Positions 43,276-52,227 of a stretch of DNA of 64,000 nt are shown piece by piece. This DNA comes from Acidobacteriaceae bacterium (GTDB taxonomy: Bacteria > Acidobacteriota > Terriglobia > Terriglobales > Acidobacteriaceae). The DNA lies in assembly GCA_035944135.1 (NCBI GenBank), contig DASZBM010000009.1, forward strand, positions 41,001-105,000. Direction: 5' to 3'. Position 1 is the first letter of the stretch; every line of letters begins with the position of its first letter. The notes under the pieces are model-generated. The model searched no databases and was not told where the DNA came from. It saw only the letters and a program-made list of their open reading frames with translations. Made by a program: the position numbers and the translations under genes.

Positions 43276-45033
43276 TTAGTAGCGCCAGCTCGTCAGGTCC
43301 GCTCCCGGCGGCGCGGTCTTCTGAATCCGCTCCAGAATCTGCGGCACATACATCTGGTTGTAATGCAGTCGGCTGTACCAGTTCGGATGATCGAAGTCGC
43401 CATTCCAGCAGTGCTCCGCCTTCGGCCCGTACTTCACCTCACCCTCATACGGCACGCCATGCCCCGGCGTTCCCGTCTGCTTCAGAAAATTCTCCATCAG
43501 GTACACCGCATTGTTCAGGAAATACGAATCGTCATAGCCGACATAAATGTGCAGCTTGCCCTGCAGCTTCGGCCCCAGCGTCCCCCAATCGCGCTGCAGC
43601 ATGGCATCCAGATCGTAGTGATCGTGCCAGTACGCCGCGGTTTTGTGGTCGATCACGCCCGTCTGCTTATCGAAAATCGGCTGCGGATATCCGTCGCTTG
43701 CCACCGGCGAAAACACCGCCTGCCAGATATCGAACTGCTCCCCTGACCGCCCGCGGTCTCCCAACGCCGCCTCATACGCCACGTTGTCCGGCATCGAGAT
43801 CAACGTCTGCCCCAGGTAATTCCTCATCGCCGGCTGCACGATATTTCTCTGCGCACCCTCCGTCCAGAAAACGTTCTTCTGGTCGTACAAATCGGCCGTC
43901 ATGTATGCGTGAAAATCCACGGGGTCCGGGCACGCGACAAACGCCCCGTTGTAATGCTCCGGATAAAACATCTGCACGGCCAGCGACTCCCATCCGCCCG
44001 TCGACCCGCCATAAACAAATCGCGCCCAACCCTGCCCGATGCCGCGAAACTGCTTCTCGATCGCTGGAATCAACTCCGTCTCAATCGCGTCGCCATACGG
44101 TCCCAGGTTCGCCGAATTCACCGCATAGCTGTCGTCGTAGTACGGATTCGCATGATTGATCTTCACGATCACAAACCGCGGCTGATTTGGCTTGATCCAG
44201 TCCTGATAATTCTTGTAACCCTCCTCCTGCACGATGCGGTTGTAGCCCTTCAGATGAAACCGCTCTGAATAATCCGGCTTCAGATTCGGATCCGGCGGCG
44301 TCTCGCGAAAGTCCATGAACTCCGCCTCAAAATGATCCTCAAACACGATCAGCGGATAGTGTACGTTCGGGTGCTCGTCGAACCCCTGCGGCACCATCAC
44401 CACCGCACTCAGGTACATCGGCGTTCCCCAGAAATCGCTCAGCAGCTTCGACTGAATCCGCAGATGGCGAATGTACTTCGTGTCCGCCTCCGGCTTGATC
44501 GGAGGAATCACCTCCGACAGCTCAAGGTGCACACTCTGGCTGGAGCCGGGCACAAAATGCACCTTTATCGGCTTCGAATACAGATTCCCCGGCTTGATGT
44601 TCCAGTGCTGGCCCTCGCCCATGTCCGGCGGCAGCTTCACCGTCTTGCCGTCGCTCCGATGAAACGTCTCATACACGTTCAGCACGGCCTGCACCGTGTA
44701 GTCGCCCGCCGGCATCTCTGCAATCGACCGGTGCGGGTAACCCGCAATCGCTGAAACCACCCTCGGCCCATTCGTCGTCTGTCCGCCAAACGCGACAGCC
44801 TCGCCCGGCCTTAGCCCATCCACCGTCACGCCAAATACCTGCTGCGACTTCGGCGAGATATCGATCTGCATCCGCGGCTCTTCACTCGGATCATTCGACA
44901 GCAACAGGAGCACGCGCCCATCCAGCTGTTTCGACGAGCGATCGGCCGGAAAACTCACGATAAATACCTGCGCCGAAACACCGATGCTCACCAGGCACAG
45001 CAGTGCCGCTGCCAATCCACTCACTTTTCGCAT
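43276..45033 (-). CDS. Secreted esterase of the alpha/beta-hydrolase (esterase D/Fes-like) type
   Basis: The 585-residue protein has a signal peptide (about 1-21; [11 protein letters not shown] ... V-S-A). An N-terminal beta domain (about 25-180) is followed by an alpha/beta-hydrolase core. The nucleophile elbow is [11 protein letters not shown] (Ser about residue 345), with a late His in [15 protein letters not shown]. This suits PF00756-like enzymes acting on carbohydrate esters or siderophores, but the substrate is unknown. The ATG at 45033 opens the signal peptide; the earlier in-frame ATG at 45090 overlaps a small gene on the other strand. Confidence 0.78.
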   Translation of the reverse strand: MRKVSGLAAALLCLVSIGVSAQVFIVSFPADRSSKQLDGRVLLLLSNDPSEEPRMQIDISPKSQQVFGVTVDGLRPGEAVAFGGQTTNGPRVVSAIAGYPHRSIAEMPAGDYTVQAVLNVYETFHRSDGKTVKLPPDMGEGQHWNIKPGNLYSKPIKVHFVPGSSQSVHLELSEVIPPIKPEADTKYIRHLRIQSKLLSDFWGTPMYLSAVVMVPQGFDEHPNVHYPLIVFEDHFEAEFMDFRETPPDPNLKPDYSERFHLKGYNRIVQEEGYKNYQDWIKPNQPRFVIVKINHANPYYDDSYAVNSANLGPYGDAIETELIPAIEKQFRGIGQGWARFVYGGSTGGWESLAVQMFYPEHYNGAFVACPDPVDFHAYMTADLYDQKNVFWTEGAQRNIVQPAMRNYLGQTLISMPDNVAYEAALGDRGRSGEQFDIWQAVFSPVASDGYPQPIFDKQTGVIDHKTAAYWHDHYDLDAMLQRDWGTLGPKLQGKLHIYVGYDDSYFLNNAVYLMENFLKQTGTPGHGVPYEGEVKYGPKAEHCWNGDFDHPNWYSRLHYNQMYVPQILERIQKTAPPGADLTSWRY

Positions 45034-45089
45034 GCCAGAAAGTGTAATCCACGCGTCCGCCGCATCCGGCGTATGATCTGTTCCGTCCA

Positions 45090-45257
45090 ATGCTCATGCG
45101 CAAAACTGCGTGGATCTGGCTCGCCGGCTGCATCGCGTGGACTTTCGATGCAGCCGTCAGCCTCGCTCTGCACGCCACCACGCACGCCGAACTAGCGTTC
45201 CTTCTTGCGATCGTCTTCGGAATTGCGTGGCTCTTCTATCGCAGTCAGCCGCGTTGA
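45090..45257 (+). CDS. Small two-helix membrane protein, 55 aa
   Basis: The frame encodes M-R-K-T-A-W-I-W-L-A-G-C-I-A-W-T-F-D-A-A-V-S-L-A-L then L-A-F-L-L-A-I-V-F-G-I-A-W-L-F-Y-R. These are two hydrophobic helices with a basic N-terminus and a C-terminal R-S-Q-P-R. The ATG at 45096 is an equally good start. A perfect terminator directly after the stop supports a real transcript. No family is recognised; it is divergent from the esterase. Confidence 0.55.
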   Translation: MLMRKTAWIWLAGCIAWTFDAAVSLALHATTHAELAFLLAIVFGIAWLFYRSQPR

Positions 45258-45263
45258 GATAAC

Positions 45264-45290
45264 AAAGGCCCGGCACGCTCGCCGGGCCCT
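45264..45290. terminator. Intrinsic terminator
   Basis: GGCCCGGC, loop ACGCTC, GCCGGGCC lies 7 bases after the small membrane gene and 16 bases before the convergent yceI stop. It could serve both. Confidence 0.85.
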
Positions 45291-45306
45291 CACAGTGTCA
45301 GCGGAC

Positions 45307-45912
45307 CTACTTCTGCGCCGCTTCGATATCGAACTCCATCTTCACGTCGTCGCCGAGCATCGCATCGCCGGACGGAAGTGTTCCATTCCAGTTGAGCCCG
45401 AAATCCTGCCGGCGTATCGTGGTCGTCGCCGTGAATCCGCGCCGCGGCTTTTTGCCCGGTCCCATCTGTTCCTTGCTCGGCGGATCGAGATGCAGCGTGA
45501 CCGTCTTTGTCACACCATGCAGGTTCAGGTCGCCGATGACGTCATATCCGTCGCCTGCAGCGACCACCTTCGTGCTCCTGAAGGTCGCCGTGGGATACTT
45601 CTCCGCATCGAAAAAGTGCGGGCTCTTCAGGTCCGTGTCCCTTGCGGAAACCCCTGTGTCCACACTCGCTACGTCAATCGTCGCCTGTACAGACGAGTCG
45701 GCCAGGTTCTTCGGGTCCATCTCGATCACGCCATCCTTGATCGCAAATCGGCCATGCACGGTCGAGATAGCCATGTGTTTGATCCCGAATGTGATCGCGG
45801 AATGCGCCGGATCGATCTCGTAGGTGGTCTTCTGGGCGAGCGCGCTCACACCGCTCACAAGCGCACCGGCCAGAATTACTGTGGAGAACAAGCTGGAATT
45901 GCTTAGACGCAT
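45307..45912 (-). CDS. YceI-family periplasmic protein
   Basis: The 201-residue protein has a signal peptide (about 1-27; V-S-A-L-A-Q) and a YceI lipocalin-like domain. Its features are Y-E-I-D-P-A-H-S-A-I-T-F-G-I-K-H, V-H-G-R-F, a central F-F-D-A-E-K-Y-P-T-A-T-F, and L-N-L-H-G-V-T-K-T-V-T-L. The fold binds polyprenyl chains in its barrel, in known members an isoprenoid quinone. The ATG at 45912 starts the signal peptide; the frame is open upstream without similarity. Confidence 0.9.
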   Translation of the reverse strand: MRLSNSSLFSTVILAGALVSGVSALAQKTTYEIDPAHSAITFGIKHMAISTVHGRFAIKDGVIEMDPKNLADSSVQATIDVASVDTGVSARDTDLKSPHFFDAEKYPTATFRSTKVVAAGDGYDVIGDLNLHGVTKTVTLHLDPPSKEQMGPGKKPRRGFTATTTIRRQDFGLNWNGTLPSGDAMLGDDVKMEFDIEAAQK

Positions 45913-46041
45913 ATCGAAGTGTCCTTTCGTCGCCTTGCCAACGGCGCGAATCCACCTACCTTGAAAACTGTACGTGCAACCAGGAGTGCGGCACACCCCT
46001 CTGGATGCAAAAGCGTTCCTCGCGAATCCTAAGCTTGGAGG

Positions 46042-46932
46042 CTATGCCTTGCCCAGCACCTTCGCCATCGTCTCGCCAATCTCCGCCGGCGACTTCACAA
46101 CATGAATGCCCGCATTCGCCATGGCTTCCATCTTGCTCTCGGCCGTCCCCTCACCGCCCGAGATAATCGCGCCCGCATGGCCCATGCGCCGGCCCGGAGG
46201 CGCCGTCTGCCCGGCAATGAATCCCACCACAGGCTTTTTAACGTTGGCCTTGATGAACTCCGCAGCCTTCTCCTCGTTCGTTCCGCCGATCTCCCCGATC
46301 ATGATGATCGCTTCCGTTCCCGGATCGTCGTTCAGCAGCTTCAGCGCATCGATGTGCGTCGTCCCGACGATCGGATCGCCGCCAATCCCAATCGCTGTCG
46401 ACTGCCCGATGCCACGCGTCGTCAGCTGATACACAGCCTCATACGTCAGCGTGCCGGAGCGCGAAACGATCCCGACGCTTCCCTCTTTGTGAATGCGCCC
46501 TGGCATGATGCCGATCTTCGCCTTGCCCGGCGAAATCACACCCGGGCAGTTCGGTCCGATGAGGCGCGACTTCGAATGCTTCACCACCTCCCAGACCTTC
46601 ACCATGTCCAGCACCGGAATGCCCTCGGTAATGCACACCACCAGCGGCAGCCCGGCATCGGCCGCTTCGAGGATGCCGTCCGCCGCGGCCGGTGGCGGAA
46701 CGAAGATCATGGTCGCGTTCGCCCCGGTCGCCTTCACCGCCTCTTCGACGGTGTTGAAGACCGGCCAACCCTCATGCGTCGTTCCACCCTTGCCCGGCGT
46801 CACTCCGCCTACAACGATGTCCACGCCGAACTGCTTCGAATACTCCGAGCAACCCTTCGCATGAAACGTGCCTTCGCGCCCGGTGATTCCCTGCACAATC
46901 AGCCGCGTGTTCTTGTCTACGAGAACGCTCAT
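46042..46932 (-). CDS. sucD: Succinyl-CoA synthetase alpha subunit
   Basis: The 296-residue subunit binds CoA and carries the phosphohistidine of the TCA-cycle step succinyl-CoA to succinate. It has [12 protein letters not shown] (CoA site), N-C-P-G-V-I-S-P and M-G-H-A-G-A-I-I with the active His near residue 250. Its ATG shares one base with the sucC stop (TAATG), so the subunits are translationally coupled in equal amounts. Confidence 0.96.
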   Translation of the reverse strand: MSVLVDKNTRLIVQGITGREGTFHAKGCSEYSKQFGVDIVVGGVTPGKGGTTHEGWPVFNTVEEAVKATGANATMIFVPPPAAADGILEAADAGLPLVVCITEGIPVLDMVKVWEVVKHSKSRLIGPNCPGVISPGKAKIGIMPGRIHKEGSVGIVSRSGTLTYEAVYQLTTRGIGQSTAIGIGGDPIVGTTHIDALKLLNDDPGTEAIIMIGEIGGTNEEKAAEFIKANVKKPVVGFIAGQTAPPGRRMGHAGAIISGGEGTAESKMEAMANAGIHVVKSPAEIGETMAKVLGKA

Positions 46933-48110
46933 TACTTCACTCCCTTCGCGGCTGCAACCACCAAATCTGCTGCTTCCTTCATCGTGGCCCCAACTTGGAA
47001 CTTCAAGCCCGACTCCTCAATAATCTTTCTTCCTTCTTCGACATTTGTGCCTTCGAGACGAAGAACTATCGGAAGTTTGACATTCAGCTTCTTGGCTGCT
47101 GCCACAACGGCAGTTGCCAGCACATCAACCCGCAGAATTCCGCCGAAAATATTGATGAAGATTGCCTTCACGTTCTTGTCCGAAAGCAGAATCCCGAACG
47201 CATTCTCAATCTGCTCCTGGTTCGCTCCACCACCAACGTCGAGGAAGTTTGCAGGCGATCCGCCGGCGTATTGGATGATGTCCATCGTCGCCATCGCAAG
47301 CCCTGCGCCGTTCACCATGCACGCAATGTTGCCGTCGAGCTTGATGTAGTTCAGCGCAAACTTCGAAGCCTCGACCTCGAGCGGATCTTCCTCGCTTAGA
47401 TCACGCAGCTCCTTCAGGTCCTTATGCCGGAAGAGCGCGTTGTCGTCGAAGTTGATCTTGCAGTCGAGCGCCATCAGCTTGCCGTCCTTCGTCGTGATGA
47501 ACGGGTTGATCTCCATCAGCGAGCTGTCAGTCTCGATGAACGCGCGGTAGAGGCCCATCATGAACTTCACGGCCTCACCAACCTGCGCGGCCTCCAGGCC
47601 CAACTTGAATGCGAGACGCCGGGCCTGGTACGGCTGAAATCCGATCGCCGGATCGATGTACTCCTTGTAGATCGCTTCGGGCGTGTCGTGCGCGACCTCC
47701 TCGATCTCCATGCCGCCGGCCTGCGACGCCATGAAGACTACCTGCGAGCTCGCGCGGTCGAGCACGATGCCGAGGTAAAGCTCGCGTGCAATGGCAGAGC
47801 CGGCCTCGATCAGCAACCGCTGCACCTTCTGGCCCTGCGCCCCGGTCTGGTGGGTCACAAGCTGCATGCCGAGGATCGCCTTCGAGTACTCGTCGGCCTG
47901 CTCGATGGACTTCGCCAGCTTGACGCCGCCGCCTTTGCCGCGCCCACCTGCATGGATCTGCGCCTTGACGACGACAACCGCGTTGCCGGCCGAGAAGAGC
48001 TGCTTGGCCGCAGCGTCAGCCTCTTCCTGCGTGGTGGCCATCTCACCTGCGGGAACGGCAACGCCGTACTTCCGCAGAATCTCCTTGGCCTGATACTCGT
48101 GAATCTTCAT
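46932..48110 (-). CDS. sucC: Succinyl-CoA synthetase beta subunit
   Basis: The 392-residue ATP-grasp subunit starts [17 protein letters not shown]. It contains the nucleotide-binding [12 protein letters not shown] and C-terminal [10 protein letters not shown]. It binds the nucleotide and, with SucD, makes ATP or GTP from succinyl-CoA. The ATG at 48110 matches the family start. A 195-bp gap without a recognisable terminator separates it from trpD upstream, and its promoter should lie there. Confidence 0.96.
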   Translation of the reverse strand: MKIHEYQAKEILRKYGVAVPAGEMATTQEEADAAAKQLFSAGNAVVVVKAQIHAGGRGKGGGVKLAKSIEQADEYSKAILGMQLVTHQTGAQGQKVQRLLIEAGSAIARELYLGIVLDRASSQVVFMASQAGGMEIEEVAHDTPEAIYKEYIDPAIGFQPYQARRLAFKLGLEAAQVGEAVKFMMGLYRAFIETDSSLMEINPFITTKDGKLMALDCKINFDDNALFRHKDLKELRDLSEEDPLEVEASKFALNYIKLDGNIACMVNGAGLAMATMDIIQYAGGSPANFLDVGGGANQEQIENAFGILLSDKNVKAIFINIFGGILRVDVLATAVVAAAKKLNVKLPIVLRLEGTNVEEGRKIIEESGLKFQVGATMKEAADLVVAAAKGVK

Positions 48111-48305
48111 GCGCGCTCCAGGATTGCTAACTGAGATGTCACCGAAGAGGTGCCGTGACGTGACCCAGTCATGGTAGCGACCCGCAGAAACGAGGAGCAA
48201 GTACGTCAGGCGATTATCGGCACCGATGTTCGATATCTCGGTAATCCGCTCTTCGCTTGACCGGTATTTCGATGTTGGGATTTTTCGAGGTTTCGGTCTT
48301 TCGTT

Positions 48306-49319
48306 CTATCGCTGCAGGCGCACGATCAACCGCACGACCGAGCCGGAGTCAATTGTCTCCGCTGCGCGGGCTATGCCGTCCGGCAGGTTCTTCGCCAGCC
48401 CCGCAACAACCAGAACTGCAGCGGCGTTCAGCAGAACAACGTCGCGGCGCGGTCCACGCTCTCCGGTAAAGACCGCGCGAAGAATCGCGGCATTCGCCTG
48501 CGCATCTCCGCCGGCAAGCGCCGCGATCGGCGCTCTTCCCAGTTGAAGCGCGTCCGGTGCAACCGTATCCAGGCGCACCGATTCGTCGTGAACGACTGCC
48601 ACGTCGCTCGGCCCGCTCAGCGACAATTCATCGAGTCCCTGATGACCATGCACCACAATTCCGTGTGTGGTGCCCAGCAGCACCATGGCTTGCGCGACGG
48701 GGGCCACCAGGCGGCCGGCGTAGACGCCCATCACCTGTCGCTTCGCGCCGGCGGGGTTCAGCAGCGGACCCAGCACGTGCAGGATGGTGCGCACCCCGAG
48801 TGCGCGCCGGATCGGCATCAGGGCCTTCATGGCCGGATGGTGCGCTGGCGCCAGCAGGAAGCAGAATCCGGTCTTCCGCAGGGCCTCCGCCGCTGCGTCC
48901 GGAGAGTGTTCTGTCGGGATACCGAGGGCGTCCAGGACGTCCGCGGAGCCACAGCGTGAGGTGATCGCACGGTTGCCGTGCTTGGCGACCTTGGCGCCCG
49001 CGGCGGCCGCCACCAGCGCCGCCGCGGTGGAGATGTTGAAGGTGCCGCTGCCGTCGCCACCAGTGCCGCAGGTGTCGACGATCTGGGTTCGCTCTTCGTC
49101 GGTGAGGGGAAGTGGTGTGGCGAGTGCGCGGAGGGTCTGGGCGAAGCCGGCGATCTCGGCGGCGGTTTCGCCGCGCCCAGCCATTGCACCGAGGAGCGCG
49201 GCGAGTTCCATCTCGGGAACGTCGCTCGCGAGGATACGCTGCATGAGCGTTGTCGCCTCACCTCGGCTCAACGTCGCGCGATCCTCGACAATTCGGCGCA
49301 ACTCCGTTCGGATTGACAT
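48306..49319 (-). CDS. trpD: Anthranilate phosphoribosyltransferase
   Basis: The 337-residue enzyme joins anthranilate to PRPP in tryptophan synthesis. It has the PRPP motif D-T-C-G-T-G-G-D-G-S-G-T-F-N-I-S-T and K-H-G-N-R-A-I-T-S-R-C-G-S-A-D-V-L. The anthranilate-site V-R-T-I-L-H-V-L-G-P-L-L-N-P is also present. The ATG at 49319 is used; a TTG directly before it could also serve. It stands apart from other trp genes. Its leader includes part-copies of the G-tract repeat units, and the full repeat lies 80 bases upstream. Confidence 0.94.
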   Translation of the reverse strand: MSIRTELRRIVEDRATLSRGEATTLMQRILASDVPEMELAALLGAMAGRGETAAEIAGFAQTLRALATPLPLTDEERTQIVDTCGTGGDGSGTFNISTAAALVAAAAGAKVAKHGNRAITSRCGSADVLDALGIPTEHSPDAAAEALRKTGFCFLLAPAHHPAMKALMPIRRALGVRTILHVLGPLLNPAGAKRQVMGVYAGRLVAPVAQAMVLLGTTHGIVVHGHQGLDELSLSGPSDVAVVHDESVRLDTVAPDALQLGRAPIAALAGGDAQANAAILRAVFTGERGPRRDVVLLNAAAVLVVAGLAKNLPDGIARAAETIDSGSVVRLIVRLQR

Positions 49320-49398
49320 CAAAAATCAAGGCTATCAGGACTTAGCCGATGGGCAAGAAGGAAAAATTGGGCGGAGGAATCGGGGAGGCAACGGGTGG

Positions 49399-49499
49399 GT
49401 ACCCCCCTCCCCCCTGCTTTTGCGCAAAGTCTTCAGAACACAAGACTTAGGCTTGTACTTTAATTTGCAAAGTCTTGATTCTAAAGGGCCTTGATTCTA
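49399..49499. repeat. G-tract/GACTTTGC repeat, copy 2 (inverted relative to copy 1)
   Basis: From the plus strand this reads GTACCCCCCTCCCCCCTGC, then TTTTGCGCAAAGTCTTCAGA, GACTTAGGC, TTTGCAAAGTCTTGATTC and CCTTGATTC. Its reverse complement matches 14003-14104 throughout. The G-rich end points toward the trpD start, as copy 1 points toward the M24 gene. Confidence 0.8.
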
Positions 49500-49672
49500 A
49501 CAGGGGTACTGGTCGCGGCGAGCTGCGCGTAGCAAGGATTATTGTCAATGCTTACAGGAACTTGAGAGCCTAACGGGCCAGCTGCCGGCGCGCGGATCGT
49601 GTGACGGGCTCTGTCTACCCCGGCCGAAACCTGGGTTATCGAGCACCGGCGTGTCTCGCCGGGATTGCACGG

Positions 49673-49700
49673 GCTCAGCGGCTTTACGGGGCCGCTGAGC
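49673..49700 (-). terminator. Hairpin downstream of the Cys-rich gene
   Basis: GCTCAGCGGC and GCCGCTGAGC form a perfect 10-bp stem around TTTACGGG, 12 bases past the stop of the minus-strand gene at 49713. It lacks a T run, so termination is inferred from position. Confidence 0.5.
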
Positions 49701-49712
49701 AGGACGTCGCGG

Positions 49713-49991
49713 CTACGCGGCGGCGGAAGCGGCCGGAGTTGCCGCGGCGCGGACTACAGCTGCCGGAGCCGCTACGGTGTATTCCGAGGCCTTCCAATCG
49801 CCCAGGCAACGGCTGAGCAAAGCGGCGGCGCAGCGCTCACCGCAGAGGACGATGACGTTGTCTTCAAGGGCGAGGTTCGCGTCCCAAGGCATGAAGCGTA
49901 CGTCGTGGGCCGAGGTTATGGCGAGGATCCAATGGTTGCTCGTCTTCTTCTGGACTCCGCAGGTGCAGGTGAATAAAGGCGTGGCTGCCAT
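49713..49991 (-). CDS. Small Cys-rich (zinc-ribbon-like) protein of unknown function
   Basis: The 92-residue product begins M-A-A-T-P-L-F-T-C-T-C-G-V-Q-K-K-T-S-N-H-W. It has R-F-M-P-W-D-A-N-L-A-L-E-D-N-V-I-V-L-C-G-E-R-C-A-A-A-L-L and a final Ala-rich tail. The pairs C-T-C-G and C-G-E-R-C could bind zinc. GGAG lies nine bases before the ATG at 49991, which is preferred over a GTG at 50009. The family is not named by me, but the balanced composition and Cys pairs support a real cytoplasmic protein. Confidence 0.6.
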   Translation of the reverse strand: MAATPLFTCTCGVQKKTSNHWILAITSAHDVRFMPWDANLALEDNVIVLCGERCAAALLSRCLGDWKASEYTVAAPAAVVRAAATPAASAAA

Positions 49992-50300
49992 GTGTGTCAG
50001 TCTCCTCACTGCTGATCGCAGTTGTCGTTCGCTTACCTAAGAAGCAACTGCCATGCCAATCAATGGAGAAGCTAAGTTGGCAATATAAAGGGCTTGGATG
50101 TGAGGTGCCCTTTTGCGGTTTGCCCTCATGCCCAAGGAAAGGGAAAACTCTTTCCACCGTGTGCATTCAATTGCAACCTTGGTGGTACGATAGCACGCCG
50201 GTCGGGTGAGGTTGCCGGGGCGAGGTGTTACGAAAGATTATCGCAAGACGATGGTTTCGAAAGAGCCACTTTTATCTCTTAAAAGCGATAAATTGCGGCG
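49992..50300. other. 309-bp intergenic region
   Basis: No convincing gene. On the minus strand it should hold the promoter of the Cys-rich gene; TTTATATTG near 50080-50088 could be a -10 element, but no clear -35 is seen. The side nearest 50301 is AT-richer than its surroundings (ATCTCTTAAAAGCGATAAATTG), which may be the tail of the metalloprotease transcript. Confidence 0.4.
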
Positions 50301-52166
50301 TTATTTGTCTACTTCAATCGCGACGATCTGGCCCGCAACCCGCGGATCGGTTACTTCGGTGTAGCTCACGGCGGCCTTCATTCCGTCCAGTTTGCAGGGG
50401 TTCAGGGCGTCCTTCGGGACGAAGTTCCCCGCCGTGTAGCTGATCTTGTACATATTGTTGGTGTAGAGCGCGACTGGGTGTTTGCCGCCGTCCACGGTCA
50501 GGGTGAGGACGGTGGGATAGGAACACTGGACGTTGTGGAGAACGCCCCTGGCGGTGTGGTGAGCGCCGGAGGGTGGGCCGTCTGGGTAATGCGGGTCATC
50601 GGTGGCGGCGTTCACGGGAAGGACGGCTGAGGGTTTGCCATCAGCGTTGTGGGTGGAGAACGAAACGGTCGAGACGGAGCCGGACGGGACGGCGGATGCG
50701 GCAGAGGCTCGGTCTTCAAAGCGATGAATGTCCTCGATGCGGGCGTTGAGCTCTGCGATCTCGGCGGGGTTGTGGGCCAGAGGGCGGGCGGCCTCAAGGA
50801 CGGAGAGAGCCGAGGGGATTTCGTTGCGGACCATGTGAAGGTTCGCGTTATTGAGCCGGTAATGGAAGTTGTCCGGCTCAGCGCTGACGGCGGTGAGGCT
50901 GAGGCGGAGTGCGTCGTCGAGATTCTTGTGCGTGGCGGTGTAGTAGCCGGCAAGCGCGTCGTTGGCTGGGGCGAAGTTCGGGTTCAACTTCAACGACTGC
51001 TGGAGGTCGGCCTCGATCTCCGGGTTTTCGTTGATGCTGTGACGCATGTTGAGAACACCTGCGTAATACCAGGCGAGGAAGCTGGTGGAGTGCAGGGCCG
51101 CGGACTGGGCGTAGGCTTTGCGCGCGCCTTCAATATCGTTCTGGCGAAGATGCAGCAGGCCTTCGCTTTCGTAGGCCAGAGCGCTGTTGGGATTGGCGGC
51201 GAGAACGGAGTCGATGACCTTCTGCGCGTCGTCCATGCGGTTGTTACAGACGAGAATGTCCGCCCGGTAAGCGTTCGCGTCAGCGGGAGTGAGCGCTTCG
51301 ACCTTGTACGACGCCTCGTTGTTGGGCGTGTCCATTTTCAGACTCAGATATTTAAAGCTGCTCTGATTGAGTTCGTCCTTAAGCGCGTTCTGGAGCTTAC
51401 CGAGATCGCCGAAGGCCGAGACTGCCGCGGTAAGCGACGTCTGGCCGGCGTCGAGGGCCTTCAGATAATTCGAGACAAAGGTGGTCTTTTTAGTGAAGTC
51501 GCTTAAGTACAGCATGTAGGTGAGCGCCCACGACTCGGAGTAGAACATCGAGCCCTTCTCCTCATCGTGGTAGTAAGGAGAGTCGTAGCCCACGTCGAAG
51601 ATCGTGGGGAGAGGAACCAAAGTCTTCGAGCGCAGCAGTTCAAGGTCAGCTGCGCTGGGTTGGCCGAAACGAATCTCGTGGGCGTCGATATCAGTGTTCT
51701 GGTAGAACTCGGCGATGCCTTCGTTGAGCCAGACGGGCAGCCTGGCTTCACGGGTGATGTAGTGCGTGTACTCGTGGTAGACGGTGGAGAACGGATGCTC
51801 GCCTTCAGCATCGAGCCGGAGCAGTATGTAATTGCGGTCAGAGCCCTGCATGAACAAGCCGGCGAGGTCGAGGCTTCCCTTGCCGATTCGATCGGCAGGA
51901 AGGAGCGCCTGGAAGTCACGCCGATTCTTAGCCGCAAGGACGAAGATTGGAGAGGCTAGATCCGACTTTGCACCCGGCAGGATTCTGTGAAAGACGGCCT
52001 GCATGCGCTCGAACTGATCGGCGACGTGGCGGGCCTGTTTCTCGTTGGCATCGCTGATGACGGTGAAGTGCGGCGTGCTGACCTGGAGCCAAGTGGGAGT
52101 AGATTCGGCGTGCGCCTGGACGCAGAGCAGCGCAATGATAGAGATCGCAACAAGACGTATGCGCAT
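50301..52166 (-). CDS. HExxH-TPR protein, putative gluzincin peptidase (paralog 1)
   Basis: The 621-residue exported protein starts M-R-I-R-L-V-A-I-S-I-I-A-L-L with cleavage near A-H-A. The metal motif H-E-Y-T-H lies near residue 145, with a third ligand Glu in W-L-N-E-G-I-A-E-F about 20 residues later, as in gluzincins. A helical domain follows, then TPR repeats (about 320-520). The C-terminal 110 residues have two Cys and beta character not found in the paralog. Peptidase activity is inferred from the motif and the substrate is unknown. The start at 52166 matches the paralog; the long open frame upstream runs antiparallel through the paralog gene and is not coding. Confidence 0.75.
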   Translation of the reverse strand: MRIRLVAISIIALLCVQAHAESTPTWLQVSTPHFTVISDANEKQARHVADQFERMQAVFHRILPGAKSDLASPIFVLAAKNRRDFQALLPADRIGKGSLDLAGLFMQGSDRNYILLRLDAEGEHPFSTVYHEYTHYITREARLPVWLNEGIAEFYQNTDIDAHEIRFGQPSAADLELLRSKTLVPLPTIFDVGYDSPYYHDEEKGSMFYSESWALTYMLYLSDFTKKTTFVSNYLKALDAGQTSLTAAVSAFGDLGKLQNALKDELNQSSFKYLSLKMDTPNNEASYKVEALTPADANAYRADILVCNNRMDDAQKVIDSVLAANPNSALAYESEGLLHLRQNDIEGARKAYAQSAALHSTSFLAWYYAGVLNMRHSINENPEIEADLQQSLKLNPNFAPANDALAGYYTATHKNLDDALRLSLTAVSAEPDNFHYRLNNANLHMVRNEIPSALSVLEAARPLAHNPAEIAELNARIEDIHRFEDRASAASAVPSGSVSTVSFSTHNADGKPSAVLPVNAATDDPHYPDGPPSGAHHTARGVLHNVQCSYPTVLTLTVDGGKHPVALYTNNMYKISYTAGNFVPKDALNPCKLDGMKAAVSYTEVTDPRVAGQIVAIEVDK

Positions 52167-52227
52167 GGTTGGGCGCAAGCGTAACGCAGGCCTCGGGAGA
52201 ACGCCAGAAAATTTCATGCGTGGCGGT

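Larger units (their letters stand above)
49320..49712. other. 393-bp intergenic region between trpD and the Cys-rich gene
   Basis: Next to the trpD start lie repeat-like fragments (GACTTAGCC, CCTTGATTT on the minus strand). The G-tract repeat occupies 49399-49499. The rest, 49500-49712, shows no coding signal and contains two hairpins: GCTCAGCGG/CCGCTGAGC at 49673-49700 and a weaker CCGGCG/CGCCGG near 49646-49661. Confidence 0.6.
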
